DNA from: Halorubellus litoreus
GTDB lineage: Archaea; Halobacteriota; Halobacteria; Halobacteriales; Natrialbaceae
Reading direction: 5' to 3'
Assembly (NCBI RefSeq): GCF_037081675.1
Contig: NZ_JAZAQL010000001.1
Location: 1,426,001-1,490,000 of the forward strand
DNA length: 64,000 nucleotides
This document shows positions 9,738 through 18,944 of this stretch, in pieces. The translations under genes were made by a program, and so were the position numbers. The notes under the pieces were generated by a model. That model saw only the letters and a program-made list of their open reading frames with translations. It was not told the DNA's origin and searched no databases. The first letter of the stretch is position 1. Every line of letters starts with the position of its first letter.

Positions 9738-12233
9738 ATGCCTCTTCCAGTGACAGCGGACGCCGGCGACGACGGAGACGCGACCGAGAACGACGCCGCG
9801 AGCGACGCGTCAACCGCGTCGGACGGCGACGACTCCGGAGCCGAGGACGCGCCCGCGTGGGCGGACGTCTTCGGCCATCCGGAACCGTATCCCGAGCAGG
9901 AGGACGGCATCGACGCCGCGGTCGACACCGCCCAAGAGGGCGGGTTCACGGTGCTCGAGGGCGCGTGCGGGACGGGGAAGACGATGCTCGCCCTGACGGC
10001 GGGCCTGCACCTCGTGCGCGACCCGGATTCGGACTTCGAGCGCGTGATGGTCCTCACGAGCGTCAAGCAACAGCTCCGGCAGTTCGAGGAAGACCTGGAG
10101 ACGATCAACGCGAACCTCCCGAGCGGGTACGACCCGGTGAGTGCGATGACGCTCGTCGGGAAGGCCGACGTCTGTCCGTACGAGCGCGAGGGCGCGGCCG
10201 GGTTCGGCCAGGGGTCGGTGTACGAGCGCTGCGAGACGCTGCGCGAGAAGACCCGCGACCTCACCGGGGAGGGCGGGGAGACGTCGGCGGACTCGCTCGC
10301 GGGGCAGGCCCGCAGCCAGCAGGTCGACCTCGCGTCCGGGCCGTCGGCGTCGGCGGGCGCGACCTACCTCGAAAGTGCGGGCACGCCGTCGCCGTACCCG
10401 CGCGACATCCCCGAGTACGGCACGGACCGGACGACGGTGGAGTACTGTCCGTTCTACGCGCAGTACCTCGCGGACCTCCCCGAGGACGGCGACGCCGCCG
10501 AGGGCATTCCCTTCGACGTGACCGACGCCGGCCTCATGCGGCCCGACGACCTCGTCTCCGCGGGGATGGAGTACGGGACGTGCCCGCACTCGCTGATGGG
10601 CGTGCTCCTCAACGAGGTCGAGGTCGTCGTCGGGAACTACTATCACGCGTTCGACCCGACTACGGTCGAGGCGTTCACGGGCGCGCTGCTGGACGAGTCG
10701 ACGTTCGTCGTCTGCGACGAGGCGCACATGCTCGAACCGCGAGTGCGGGACCTCGTGAGCGACGGCGTCGCCGACCGCACGCTCCGCGATGCGGAAGCCG
10801 AACTGACGCGCGTCATCCAGCCGGTCGCGTTCGACGAGGACGGTGCGGGGGACGCCACCCAGCACACGAAGGCGGACGCGGAACTCGTCCGCGGGGAACT
10901 CGCGGAGACCGACCTCGACGTCGACGACCTGCGGGCTGTCCGGGACTTCGTTCGGGACCTCCGCGAGGAGCTGTCGCGACGCGTCGAGGCGCATCTCGAC
11001 CGCGAACACCGCGGGTGGCGTGCGGACCTCGCGGACCTCCCGGACGCCGAGATTCCGCTGCGTGACCCCGAGGTCCCACAGGAGGACGAACTGACGGAGT
11101 GGGCGGAGCGCGCCGGGTACGGGCCGAACTTCTGGACGACCGCGGAGTCGGTGGGTGCGACCGCCCAGCGCATCCTGAACGAGCAGGCGGACGAGGAGAA
11201 GCAGCGCGCGTGCGCCACCGCCGGGCGCGTCCTGTCGGCGTGGCAGACCCGCGACCACACGCGGTACTTCCGCGAGATAGACCTGGAGCGGACGTGGGAC
11301 GACGCGGAACCACCCGAGACCTGGCGGCGGGCGTACAACGCGCGCCTCAGCATCCAGAACTGCGTGCCGTCGGACGTGCTCGCCGAGCACCTCGCGGAGT
11401 TCGGCGGTGGCGTCCTCATGAGTGCGACGCTCGAACCGCTGGACGTGTTCGCGGAGGTCACGGGCTTGGACGCGCTCGAACGCGAGGGCCGTCCGGTCGA
11501 AACCCGGACGTACGGCCTGCACTTCCCCGCGGAGAACCGCGAGAGCTTCGCGGTCGCTGCCCCGAAGTTCACGTACCAGAACCGCGGGCCGACGCCGGAA
11601 CCGGGTCGCATCGAGCCCGCTGACGGTGGGAACGAGACGCGACGGATGTACGTCGACGCCGTGAGCGAGGTCGCGGGTATCGACGGGAACGCGCTCGTGG
11701 GGATGCCGAACTACGCGGAGGCCGCGTGGATGGCGAGCGCCCTCGAGCAAGTCCTCGACAAACCCGTGCTCCTGGACGAGTCGAGTGCGGACGACGCCAC
11801 GGAGCGCCTGAAGGACGACTTCTTCGCTGGCGAGGGGAAGGTCCTCGTCACGTCCCTGCGCGGCACGTTGACGGAGGGCGTTGACTACGAGGGCGACCGC
11901 CTGCAGGCCGCCGTGGTCTGTGGCGTCCCGCTCGTGAACACCGCGAGCCCGCGGACGAAGGCGGTCCAGCGCGCGTACGACGACGCGTTCGGGAACGGGT
12001 TCGAGTACGCGCTCACCGTCCCGGCGGTCCGGAAAGCGAGGCAGGCGGTCGGGCGGGTCATCCGCGGCGTCGACGAGGTCGGCGTGCGCGTGCTCGTCGA
12101 CGAACGCTACGCGCGGGACTCCTGGAACTCGGTCCGCGGGTTCATCCCCGAGGTCGAGCGCGAGGAGTTCCAGCCGGTGAGCCCGGACATGCTCGACCTC
12201 GCGATGGACCGCTTCCGGTCGAAACTCGACTGA
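9738..12233 (+). CDS. XPD/DinG-like ATP-dependent DNA helicase, large form
   Basis: An 831-residue superfamily 2 helicase. Walker A is GACGTGKT at 75-82 and the DEAH box (VVCDEAHML) lies near residue 327. Cysteines in DVCPYER (about 145), YERCETL (about 165), EYCPFY (about 236) and YGTCPHS (about 282) are placed to hold the XPD-type Fe-S cluster. Late motifs include GGVLMSATLEP, SLRGTLTEGVDYEGDRL and ARQAVGRVIRG. The first 40 residues are an acidic, disordered leader. It is longer than XPD (about 550-650 residues in archaea) because of insertions between the Fe-S region and motif III. It probably acts in DNA repair or structure resolution. Confidence 0.9.
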   Translation: MPLPVTADAGDDGDATENDAASDASTASDGDDSGAEDAPAWADVFGHPEPYPEQEDGIDAAVDTAQEGGFTVLEGACGTGKTMLALTAGLHLVRDPDSDFERVMVLTSVKQQLRQFEEDLETINANLPSGYDPVSAMTLVGKADVCPYEREGAAGFGQGSVYERCETLREKTRDLTGEGGETSADSLAGQARSQQVDLASGPSASAGATYLESAGTPSPYPRDIPEYGTDRTTVEYCPFYAQYLADLPEDGDAAEGIPFDVTDAGLMRPDDLVSAGMEYGTCPHSLMGVLLNEVEVVVGNYYHAFDPTTVEAFTGALLDESTFVVCDEAHMLEPRVRDLVSDGVADRTLRDAEAELTRVIQPVAFDEDGAGDATQHTKADAELVRGELAETDLDVDDLRAVRDFVRDLREELSRRVEAHLDREHRGWRADLADLPDAEIPLRDPEVPQEDELTEWAERAGYGPNFWTTAESVGATAQRILNEQADEEKQRACATAGRVLSAWQTRDHTRYFREIDLERTWDDAEPPETWRRAYNARLSIQNCVPSDVLAEHLAEFGGGVLMSATLEPLDVFAEVTGLDALEREGRPVETRTYGLHFPAENRESFAVAAPKFTYQNRGPTPEPGRIEPADGGNETRRMYVDAVSEVAGIDGNALVGMPNYAEAAWMASALEQVLDKPVLLDESSADDATERLKDDFFAGEGKVLVTSLRGTLTEGVDYEGDRLQAAVVCGVPLVNTASPRTKAVQRAYDDAFGNGFEYALTVPAVRKARQAVGRVIRGVDEVGVRVLVDERYARDSWNSVRGFIPEVEREEFQPVSPDMLDLAMDRFRSKLD

Positions 12234-12260
12234 GTCGTCGACCGGCGCTGGAACGGCTCG

Positions 12261-13349
12261 TCAGTCGTCGACGGCGACGATGCGGGCGTCCTCGGGGCTG
12301 AACCCGAGTTGGACGCTGTCGGTGGTGGGGCGGTCGTCGAGGTGCGCGACGATGCGGGTGCCGTGCCAGTCGGCGTCGACGCGGACGCGTTCGCCGAGGA
12401 ACGCGGTGTCGGTGACGGCGAGGTCGATGCGGTTCGAGCGCTCGCTGGGGTCGAGTGCGGCGGGGCGGACGGAGACGGTGACGTGGTCGCCGACCGCGAG
12501 CGCGCCCGTCGCGCCTACCTCCCCGTCCTCGCCGTCGCCGGCGATGCCACCGGCGACCGCGAACTCGGTGTCGTTCGCGCGGACGCGGACGGTGCCGTCG
12601 GCGTCGACGCCGGCGACGGTGCCGTCGAGGAGGTTGTTCTCGCCGACGAACCCCGCGACGAACCGCGTCTCGGGCTCGCGGTACACTTGCTCGGGGGTGC
12701 CGACCTGCTCGATGCGGCCGTCGTTGACGACCGCGAGGCGGTCTGAGACGGCGAGCGCTTCCTCCTGGTCGTGCGTGACGTAGACGGTGGTGATGTCGAG
12801 TTCGCGCTGCACGCGCTTGACCTGCCGGCGGAGGTGCTCGCGGAGGCGGGCGTCGAGTGCGCTCATCGGTTCGTCGAGCAGGAGGACCTCGGGGCCGGGC
12901 GCGAGCGCCCTGGCGAGCGCGACGCGTTGCTGTTGGCCGCCCGAGAGCGACTCGGGGTCGCGGTCCGCGAACCCCGCCATGTCGACGAGTTCGAGGAGTT
13001 CCTCGACGCGGTCGCGGTCGGAGCCGCCGCCGGGTGGGTCGGCGAAGTTGAGGCCGTACGCGACGTTCTCGCCGACGGTCATGTGCGGGAACAGCGCGTA
13101 GTTCTGGAAGACGACGCCGACGTCGCGGTCCTCCGGCGGGAGGCCGGTGACGTCCCGGTCGGCGAAGCGAACGCTGCCCGCGCTCGGCCGCTCGAACCCG
13201 GCGATGGTGCGGAGCGTCGTCGTCTTCCCACAGCCGGAGGGGCCGACGAGCGTGAAGAACTCGCCGTCCGCTATCGAGAGCGAGACGGAATCGAGCGCGG
13301 TCGTATCGCCGTACGTCACCGAGACGTCGTCGAGGGTGAGGTCGGTCAT
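12261..13349 (-). CDS. thiQ: ABC transporter ATP-binding protein, thiamine type
   Basis: A 362-residue ATPase of the spermidine/maltose-type import family. Walker A is GPSGCGKTT at 36-44, followed by a VFQNYALFPHM Q-loop. The signature is LSGGQQQR, Walker B is LLLDEP, and a TVYVTHDQEEAL switch region is present. The C-terminal 120 residues form a TOBE-like regulatory domain ending in SVQLGFSPEDARIVAVDD. It is the last gene of a thiB-thiP-thiQ operon and begins 67 bp after thiP. The substrate is inferred from the binding protein, since the ATPase alone would also fit iron, molybdate or polyamine uptake. Confidence 0.85.
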   Translation of the reverse strand: MTDLTLDDVSVTYGDTTALDSVSLSIADGEFFTLVGPSGCGKTTTLRTIAGFERPSAGSVRFADRDVTGLPPEDRDVGVVFQNYALFPHMTVGENVAYGLNFADPPGGGSDRDRVEELLELVDMAGFADRDPESLSGGQQQRVALARALAPGPEVLLLDEPMSALDARLREHLRRQVKRVQRELDITTVYVTHDQEEALAVSDRLAVVNDGRIEQVGTPEQVYREPETRFVAGFVGENNLLDGTVAGVDADGTVRVRANDTEFAVAGGIAGDGEDGEVGATGALAVGDHVTVSVRPAALDPSERSNRIDLAVTDTAFLGERVRVDADWHGTRIVAHLDDRPTTDSVQLGFSPEDARIVAVDD

Positions 13350-13416
13350 CGTTGGCTGCCTCCGGGCGTCGTGGTCCGTGCGGTGGGTCGCGGTCGCGTC
13401 GCGCGAGTGCTGTCGG

Positions 13417-15294
13417 TCATCGGTCGAACCCTCCGAGGTAGCCGCCGAGTCGGTCGACCGCGACGAAGCTCGCCGCGGTGACGACGAGCAGTACGGAGCC
13501 CATCGCCATCGCGGGACCGAGGGTGCGGCCGAGGTAGCGTTCGACCGCGACCGGCATCGTCGCGGTGCTGGATTGGGTGGCGAGGATGACGGTGGAGTCG
13601 AACTCGCCCATGCTGATGGCGAACGCGAACGCGCCGCCCGCCAGTACCCCGGGCCAGACGAGCGGGAGCTGGACGTCGAGGAGTGCGCGGACGCGGGTCG
13701 CGCCGAGCGCTCTGGCGGACTCGACGAGCGCGCGGTCGACCGCCGACAGCTGCGGTTTCACGTTCCGGACGACGAACGGGTAGGCGGCGACGGCGTGTGC
13801 GGCGACGACCGCGACGACGCCCGTCACCTGGAGCGTGTACGGCCCGGGGAGGTCGATGCCGAACACGAGCCCGGTGAGGAGGCCGACGCCGAACACGATG
13901 CCGGAGACGGCGACGGGGAGCATCGTGAGGGCGTCGACGACGGTCCGCGTGCGCCCGCGGCCGCTGGAGACGACGGCGACGACGACGCCCATCGGGACGG
14001 CGACGAGGAGGGTCGCGGTCGCGAACAGGAGCGAGTTCGCGATGGCGTCGAGCGGTTTCGTCTGGAACGCCGCGCCGGTCGCCTGCCGCTGGACGAGGAA
14101 CGCGTAGTTGTCGAGCGTGAACCCGGCGCCGTCCGTGAACGACTCCGCGAGGAGCGCGACGAGCGGCGCGAGGAAGAGGACGGCGGCGAACGCGCCGTAC
14201 GCGAGCACGGCGACGCGCTTCGCGTCGAGCGCTCCGAGGTCGGGGAGGAAGCGCTCGCGGTCGACGTCGACGCCCGCGCTCCCGAGGCCGCTCCGGCCGG
14301 CCTCGTACCGGAGGTACGCGTACGTGAGCGCGAGCGAGATCGCGGTCTCCATGACGGCGAGGGTCGCGGCCGTCGGCACGTCGAGGTTCTGGGCGGCGTT
14401 GTACACCCAGACCTCGACGGTGGCGAGCTGGAGGCCGCCGAGCGCGAGCACGATGGGGAACGTCATGAACGTGAAGACGTACGTGAGGAGCGCGCCAGCC
14501 ATCACGGCGGGCAGGAGTTGGGGGACGACGACGTCCCGGAACGCGCGTCGACGCGGCGCCCCGAGGCTTCTGGCCGTTTCGACCATCCTGGCGTCGACTG
14601 ATTCCCACGCGCCGGTGGTGACGCGAGCGACGAGCGGTGCGTTGTAGAACGCGTGCGCCAGGACGACGACGAACAGCGGGTTCGTCTCGAGCAGCGACTG
14701 ATGGAGGCCGACGACGCCGAGCACGTCGTTCAGGAGGCCGGATTCGCCGAACGCGGCGAAGAATCCGGCGGCGACGAGGATGCCCGGGAGGACGAACGGG
14801 AGGATGGTGATCGAGCGCAACGTCTTGCGGCCGCGGAACTCGAACGTCGCGAGGACGTACGCCGCGGGGAGCCCGATGAGGACGCTCGCGACCGTCGAGA
14901 GGAACGCTTGCCACGCGGTGAACCCGAACAGGCCGGTTTCGACCGACGGGAGGACGGGCACGGGATACGGAATCGGCCCGAGGGTCGCGACGCGCACGCC
15001 GAACCCGCCGAGGAACCCCGCGACTGCGGCGGCATGCTCGCGGAACGCGAACGGCGAGTCGAGGACGCCCGCGAGGTCCCCGACGTAGAAGTCGTCCGTG
15101 AACACCTCGCCGAACCGCGCGAGCGATGGCGCACCGTCGACGCCGAACGCCTCCGAGAACACCACGCCCACGGGCACGTACAGGACGAGCAGGAGGACGA
15201 CCGCGGTTCCGCCGACGCCGACCGCGAGCGCGTGGTCGTCCACGAGCCGGCGGCCGCGAGCGCGGAGCGTGACGTCGGTCGAGGACTGTGACAC
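13417..15294 (-). CDS. thiP: Thiamine-type ABC transporter permease, two-domain fusion
   Basis: A 625-residue membrane protein with about twelve helices. It is built as two homologous permease halves, as in bacterial ThiP and FbpB. Each half has the EAA cytoplasmic loop that docks on the ATPase: ETARSLGAPRRRAFRDVVVPQLLPA in the first half and ESARALGATRVRALLDVQLPLVWPG in the second. The length and fused architecture match ThiP. It lies 118 bp after thiB and before thiQ on the same strand, so one transporter is encoded by three consecutive genes. Confidence 0.85.
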   Translation of the reverse strand: MSQSSTDVTLRARGRRLVDDHALAVGVGGTAVVLLLVLYVPVGVVFSEAFGVDGAPSLARFGEVFTDDFYVGDLAGVLDSPFAFREHAAAVAGFLGGFGVRVATLGPIPYPVPVLPSVETGLFGFTAWQAFLSTVASVLIGLPAAYVLATFEFRGRKTLRSITILPFVLPGILVAAGFFAAFGESGLLNDVLGVVGLHQSLLETNPLFVVVLAHAFYNAPLVARVTTGAWESVDARMVETARSLGAPRRRAFRDVVVPQLLPAVMAGALLTYVFTFMTFPIVLALGGLQLATVEVWVYNAAQNLDVPTAATLAVMETAISLALTYAYLRYEAGRSGLGSAGVDVDRERFLPDLGALDAKRVAVLAYGAFAAVLFLAPLVALLAESFTDGAGFTLDNYAFLVQRQATGAAFQTKPLDAIANSLLFATATLLVAVPMGVVVAVVSSGRGRTRTVVDALTMLPVAVSGIVFGVGLLTGLVFGIDLPGPYTLQVTGVVAVVAAHAVAAYPFVVRNVKPQLSAVDRALVESARALGATRVRALLDVQLPLVWPGVLAGGAFAFAISMGEFDSTVILATQSSTATMPVAVERYLGRTLGPAMAMGSVLLVVTAASFVAVDRLGGYLGGFDR

Positions 15295-15412
15295 GGATGC
15301 GGAGTGCGGGTGCAGTGATGTTAGGTTCGGCGGTTCGCGCGACCTGGGGCGTGGTCGAGGAACCGACCGCGGAACGCGGCGCCACGTCGACGTGGCGCCG
15401 CGAGGGTGTCAG

Positions 15413-16588
15413 TCAGTTGCTCGCGACGAGTCGCGACCAGTCCTCCACCCACCCGGAGAGGTTCCCCTTCAGTTCGTCGTACCCGAGCGAGACCGGGTTC
15501 TCGGGGCGGTACGCGTAGTCGCTGAACTCCGTGGGCAGGTCGACGTGCTCGTCCTCGACCGCGGGGAACTGGACGTTCGAGAGCGCGATCGTCTGCTGGA
15601 CGTCGCCGCGGAGCACGAAGTCCATGAACGCGTACGCCAGGTCGACCTCGTCGCTCCCCTGGACGACGCCCATCCCCTCGGGGTTCGCGTACCCCTGGTC
15701 GTTCGGGAACCCGACCTGGTGCTTGGCCATGTTCTGGCCGTCGCGGTTCGCGTACACCTGGTCCGTGGAGTACGAGACGACCATCGGTCGCTGGTCGTCG
15801 AGGTACGCCTTGTAGGAGTCCCACCACGACCCGAGGACCTTCACGTCGTTCTCGAGGAGGTCCTCCCAGTAGTCGAGGTAGCCGTCCGCGCCCTTCTCCG
15901 CGATCGTCCAGAGGAGGAACGCCTGCCCGGTGTCCGTCCCTTGGGCGGTCTGTGCGAGGAGCTTCGACTTGTACGGGCTCGTCGTGAGGTCGTCGAGCGT
16001 CTCGGGGGCGTCGACGTCGCGTTCGTCGTAGACGAGACTGATGTAGCCCGTGTCGTACGCGAGCGCTCGCCCCTTCGGGTCGCCGAACCCGAGTTCCTCG
16101 CGGACGTGACTCGCGCGCTCCATGCGGTCGAGGTCGAGGGTCTGGAAGAGTCGCTTGCTCCCGAGGTTCTCGTCGATGCGGACGAGGTCGTCGACGTTCA
16201 GGCCGACGTAGACGTCGGCGTCGACGCTCGCGCCCTGCTTTCGGCGCTGGATGTACTCGTTCAGGCCGTTGCTCGGGACGGTGTACTCGACGGTCGCGTC
16301 CGGGTACTCCTCCTCGAAGCGCTCCTTGACGAACTTCCCGGGCGCGTCGTAGCTCTCGCTGGGCGCGTTCAGGAACGACTCGTAGGTCGCGACGCGCACC
16401 GTCCCGGAGCGGTCCGGGCTCGCTTCGGTCGTCGTCTCGCTCGTGGTGCTGGTCGCGCCGTCGCCGCTCGTGGTGGCGTCGTCGGTGGGCGGCGTCGTGC
16501 TCGTGCTCCCCTCGTCCTGGACGAGGCAGCCGGCGAGCCCGAGCGCGCTCGCGCCACCGGCGGCCTGCAGGAAACGACGTCGTCTCAT
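15413..16588 (-). CDS. thiB: Thiamine-type ABC transporter substrate-binding lipoprotein
   Basis: A 391-residue exported binding protein. The N-terminus has a twin-arginine signal with a lipobox (MRRRRFLQAAGG, then GLAGC at about 17-21), so it should be lipid-anchored outside the cell. A Ser/Thr/Asp-rich tether of about 40 residues follows. Motifs shared with ThiB/TbpA include VATYESF at the start of the mature domain, DVYVGLN, LAYDTGYISLVYDE, SPYKSKLLAQ, AFLLWTIAEKG and VSYSTDQVY. It heads the thiB-thiP-thiQ operon. A related iron- or sulfate-binding role is less likely because the SPYK and VSYST motifs are ThiB-like. No TPP riboswitch is seen upstream. Confidence 0.83.
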   Translation of the reverse strand: MRRRRFLQAAGGASALGLAGCLVQDEGSTSTTPPTDDATTSGDGATSTTSETTTEASPDRSGTVRVATYESFLNAPSESYDAPGKFVKERFEEEYPDATVEYTVPSNGLNEYIQRRKQGASVDADVYVGLNVDDLVRIDENLGSKRLFQTLDLDRMERASHVREELGFGDPKGRALAYDTGYISLVYDERDVDAPETLDDLTTSPYKSKLLAQTAQGTDTGQAFLLWTIAEKGADGYLDYWEDLLENDVKVLGSWWDSYKAYLDDQRPMVVSYSTDQVYANRDGQNMAKHQVGFPNDQGYANPEGMGVVQGSDEVDLAYAFMDFVLRGDVQQTIALSNVQFPAVEDEHVDLPTEFSDYAYRPENPVSLGYDELKGNLSGWVEDWSRLVASN

Positions 16589-16763
16589 AACTCGGTGGTT
16601 GCACCCTGTGGTCTTAAGGAGCGTGATGTCCGGTCGGAACTGGTATGGAATCGCAATCGCGAGGGCTGCCCGGTTGCGGGGTCACCGAGCAAACGTGCGT
16701 CTCTCGTTCGTCCTCCCGAAACCGACGGCCGGTCGGGTGAAGACCGAGAACGGCGTTTCGATC

Positions 16764-17687
16764 TCAGGAACCGGTCTCGAGCGCGCCGTCGCGCTCGCGC
16801 CACTCGGTGAGCGACCCTTCGAAGAAGTCGACGTCCTCGTAGCCGAGTGCGCGGAGGACGACGTACGTGTGACTGATGCGGCGCGCGGTGTTGCAGTAGA
16901 GGACGACGCGTTTCTCGGGCGTGATGCCGTTGGATTCCAGGACGTCGCGGAGGGCGGGTTCGGGGAGGAGGCCGCGGGTCTCGTCGTCGACGAGCGCCTT
17001 CCAGTCGAGGTTCACGGCGCCGGGGAGGTGGCCGTCCTCGTACTCGTGGTCGTCGCGCGTGTCGACGAAGACGACGCCGTCGGTGCCGTCGGCGCTCGCG
17101 TCCGCGTCGCCGGAACCGTTCGCGTTGCGGGCGGCGTCGAGGAGCGCTTGGACGGCGTCGGCGTCGATGAGCGGGCGGTCGTCGGGAACCGTCGCCGCGT
17201 AGTCGCTGGCGTCGACGCTGGGTGCGTCGGTCGTCGTCTCGTGGCGCTGGTTGTACGCGGCGTAGTCGCCGTCCAGCAGTGCGACGTCGCGGTGGCCGTA
17301 CATGAGTGCGGTGACGAGGAAGCGCGCGGCGAACACGCCGTGGGTGTCGTCGTACGCGACGAGGACGTCGTCGCGGGCGACGCCGGCGTCGCGCATCACT
17401 CGCGCCCAGGCGTCGGCGCCGGGGAGCATCCCGGCGTCGGCGTCGCCGTCGCTCCGGAACGAGTCGAAGGGGACGTTCACGGCGCCGGGGACGTGCCCGA
17501 TGCCGTCGTACTCCCAGGCGTCGCGGACGTCGACGACGGTGACGTCCGCGTCGTCGGCGTGTGCGGCGAGCCAGTCCGCGTCGACGGTCCACGGGATGCG
17601 GCGGTCGGCACCGGCGTCGTCGACGCCGCCGTCCGCGACCGTCGCCGGGTCGCGCTCGCGGGCGATGTCGGGTGCGTGCTCGGTCAT
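16764..17687 (-). CDS. Tandem-rhodanese sulfurtransferase
   Basis: A 307-residue protein with two rhodanese domains. The first (about 30-150) is inactive, lacking the cysteine. The second (about 170-307) carries the catalytic C265 in the loop CNTARR after VVLY. Conserved CH2-type motifs are seen in both halves: VDVRDAWEYDGIGHVPGAVNVPFD and VDTRDDHEYEDGHLPGAVNLDWK. Such enzymes move sulfur from thiosulfate or 3-mercaptopyruvate to cyanide or other acceptors. The loop CNTARR differs from the CRxGxR loop of its divergent partner at 17979, so the two may prefer different donors. The gene diverges from its partner across a 291-bp region holding a perfect inverted repeat. Confidence 0.87.
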   Translation of the reverse strand: MTEHAPDIARERDPATVADGGVDDAGADRRIPWTVDADWLAAHADDADVTVVDVRDAWEYDGIGHVPGAVNVPFDSFRSDGDADAGMLPGADAWARVMRDAGVARDDVLVAYDDTHGVFAARFLVTALMYGHRDVALLDGDYAAYNQRHETTTDAPSVDASDYAATVPDDRPLIDADAVQALLDAARNANGSGDADASADGTDGVVFVDTRDDHEYEDGHLPGAVNLDWKALVDDETRGLLPEPALRDVLESNGITPEKRVVLYCNTARRISHTYVVLRALGYEDVDFFEGSLTEWRERDGALETGS

Positions 17688-17756
17688 GTCCTCGACGTTG
17701 TCGCGGCCGCGGGTTAGCCCCTCTGGTCCCGACGGTTTCGCGTGGAACTCGGAGAT

Positions 17757-17775
17757 ACCAGCAACTGTTGCTGGT
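17757..17775. promoter_or_regulatory. Perfect 9-bp inverted repeat between divergent sulfurtransferase genes
   Basis: ACCAGCAAC and GTTGCTGGT flank a single T, giving a perfect 19-bp dyad. It lies 70 bp before the start of the minus-strand sulfurtransferase and 204 bp before the plus-strand one. This size and placement suit an operator for a dimeric regulator. It is called from symmetry only. Confidence 0.5.
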
Positions 17776-17978
17776 TGTGTCGCTATCGTTCGCGGACCCC
17801 CTCACTGGCCGTCGACGCTTGCCGAGCGGTCGCTGCCGTCGACGTCGGACGACTGAGCCTCGACGCTGACGCTCACCATCCACGCGAAAGCCGGCAACAC
17901 CGTCCGCTACGCTCCACGACAGGATACGACTGCCGGGGGACGACTGGATATATGCCAGGCGACCTATGTAGGACTTGC

Positions 17979-18839
17979 ATGACCGATTACGCTAACGACG
18001 TCCTCGTCACCGCCGACTGGGTCGAGGACAACCTCGACGCGTTCCAATCCGACGACTCCGACCACCGACTCGTGGAGGTCGACGTCGACACCGAAGCCTA
18101 CGACGAGGGCCACGCCCCCGGCGCCATCGGGTTCAACTGGGAGACACAGCTCCAGGACCAGACCACGCGCGACATCCTGAGCAAGGACGACTTCGAGTCC
18201 CTGCTCGGCAGTCACGGCATCAGCGAGGACGACACCGTCGTCCTCTACGGCGACAACTCGAACTGGTTCGCCGCGTACGCCTACTGGCAGTTCAAGTACT
18301 ACGGCCACGACGACGTCCGCCTCCTCGACGGCGGCCGCGACTACTGGCTCGAGAACGACTACCCGCTCACCGACGAAGCACCCGACTTCTCGGAGACGAC
18401 GTACACCGCGAGCGGCCCGCGCGAATCCATCCGCGCGTACCGCGAGGACGTCGAGAACGCCATCGAACGCGAGATTCCGCTCGTCGACGTGCGCTCGCCC
18501 GAGGAGTTCAGCGGCGAGATCCTCGCGCCCCCGGGCCTCCAGGAGACCGCGCAGCGCGGCGGCCACATCCCCGGCGCGCGCAACATCTCGTGGGCCGCGG
18601 TCACGAACGACGACGGCACGTTCAAGAGCTACGACGAGATCGAGGCGCTCTACGCCGAGGAGGGCATCGACGGCGACTCGACGACCGTCGCGTACTGCCG
18701 CATCGGCGAGCGCTCGTCGGTCGCGTGGTTCGCGCTCCACGAACTCCTCGGGTACGACGACGCCATCAACTACGACGGCTCGTGGACCGAGTGGGGGAAC
18801 CTCGTCGGCGCGCCCGTCGAAACGGGTAGCGGCGAGTAA
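17979..18839 (+). CDS. Tandem-rhodanese thiosulfate/mercaptopyruvate sulfurtransferase
   Basis: A 286-residue protein with an inactive N-terminal rhodanese domain (VEVDVDTEAYDEGHAPGAIGFNWE) and an active C-terminal one with catalytic C240 in the loop CRIGERS, as in thiosulfate sulfurtransferases. The ATG at 17979 is preferred over an in-frame ATG at 17952 because the TATA-like GGATATATG at 17946-17954 lies 27-33 nt upstream. That places the first ATG inside the promoter. It diverges from a second sulfurtransferase, and the pair probably serves thiosulfate or sulfide metabolism or sulfur relay. Neither shows a secretion signal, so both are cytoplasmic. Confidence 0.9.
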   Translation: MTDYANDVLVTADWVEDNLDAFQSDDSDHRLVEVDVDTEAYDEGHAPGAIGFNWETQLQDQTTRDILSKDDFESLLGSHGISEDDTVVLYGDNSNWFAAYAYWQFKYYGHDDVRLLDGGRDYWLENDYPLTDEAPDFSETTYTASGPRESIRAYREDVENAIEREIPLVDVRSPEEFSGEILAPPGLQETAQRGGHIPGARNISWAAVTNDDGTFKSYDEIEALYAEEGIDGDSTTVAYCRIGERSSVAWFALHELLGYDDAINYDGSWTEWGNLVGAPVETGSGE

Positions 18840-18944
18840 CCCGATAGCCGTCGTTCGAACCGAGCAGCGACCGATTCGACGCGCGCAGCGAGCACGCATC
18901 CGTCCCCTTCTTCGGCAGTCGACGACCGCGAGCACCCGCTGTGC

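Noticed and set aside
16589..16763. TPP riboswitch before the thiamine transporter operon
   Set aside because: No CUGAGA-type core or matching second conserved segment was found in the upstream region.
17952..17978. ATG at 17952 as start of the sulfurtransferase
   Set aside because: It lies inside the TATA-like element GGATATATG, and the nine added residues are not like the family N-terminus.
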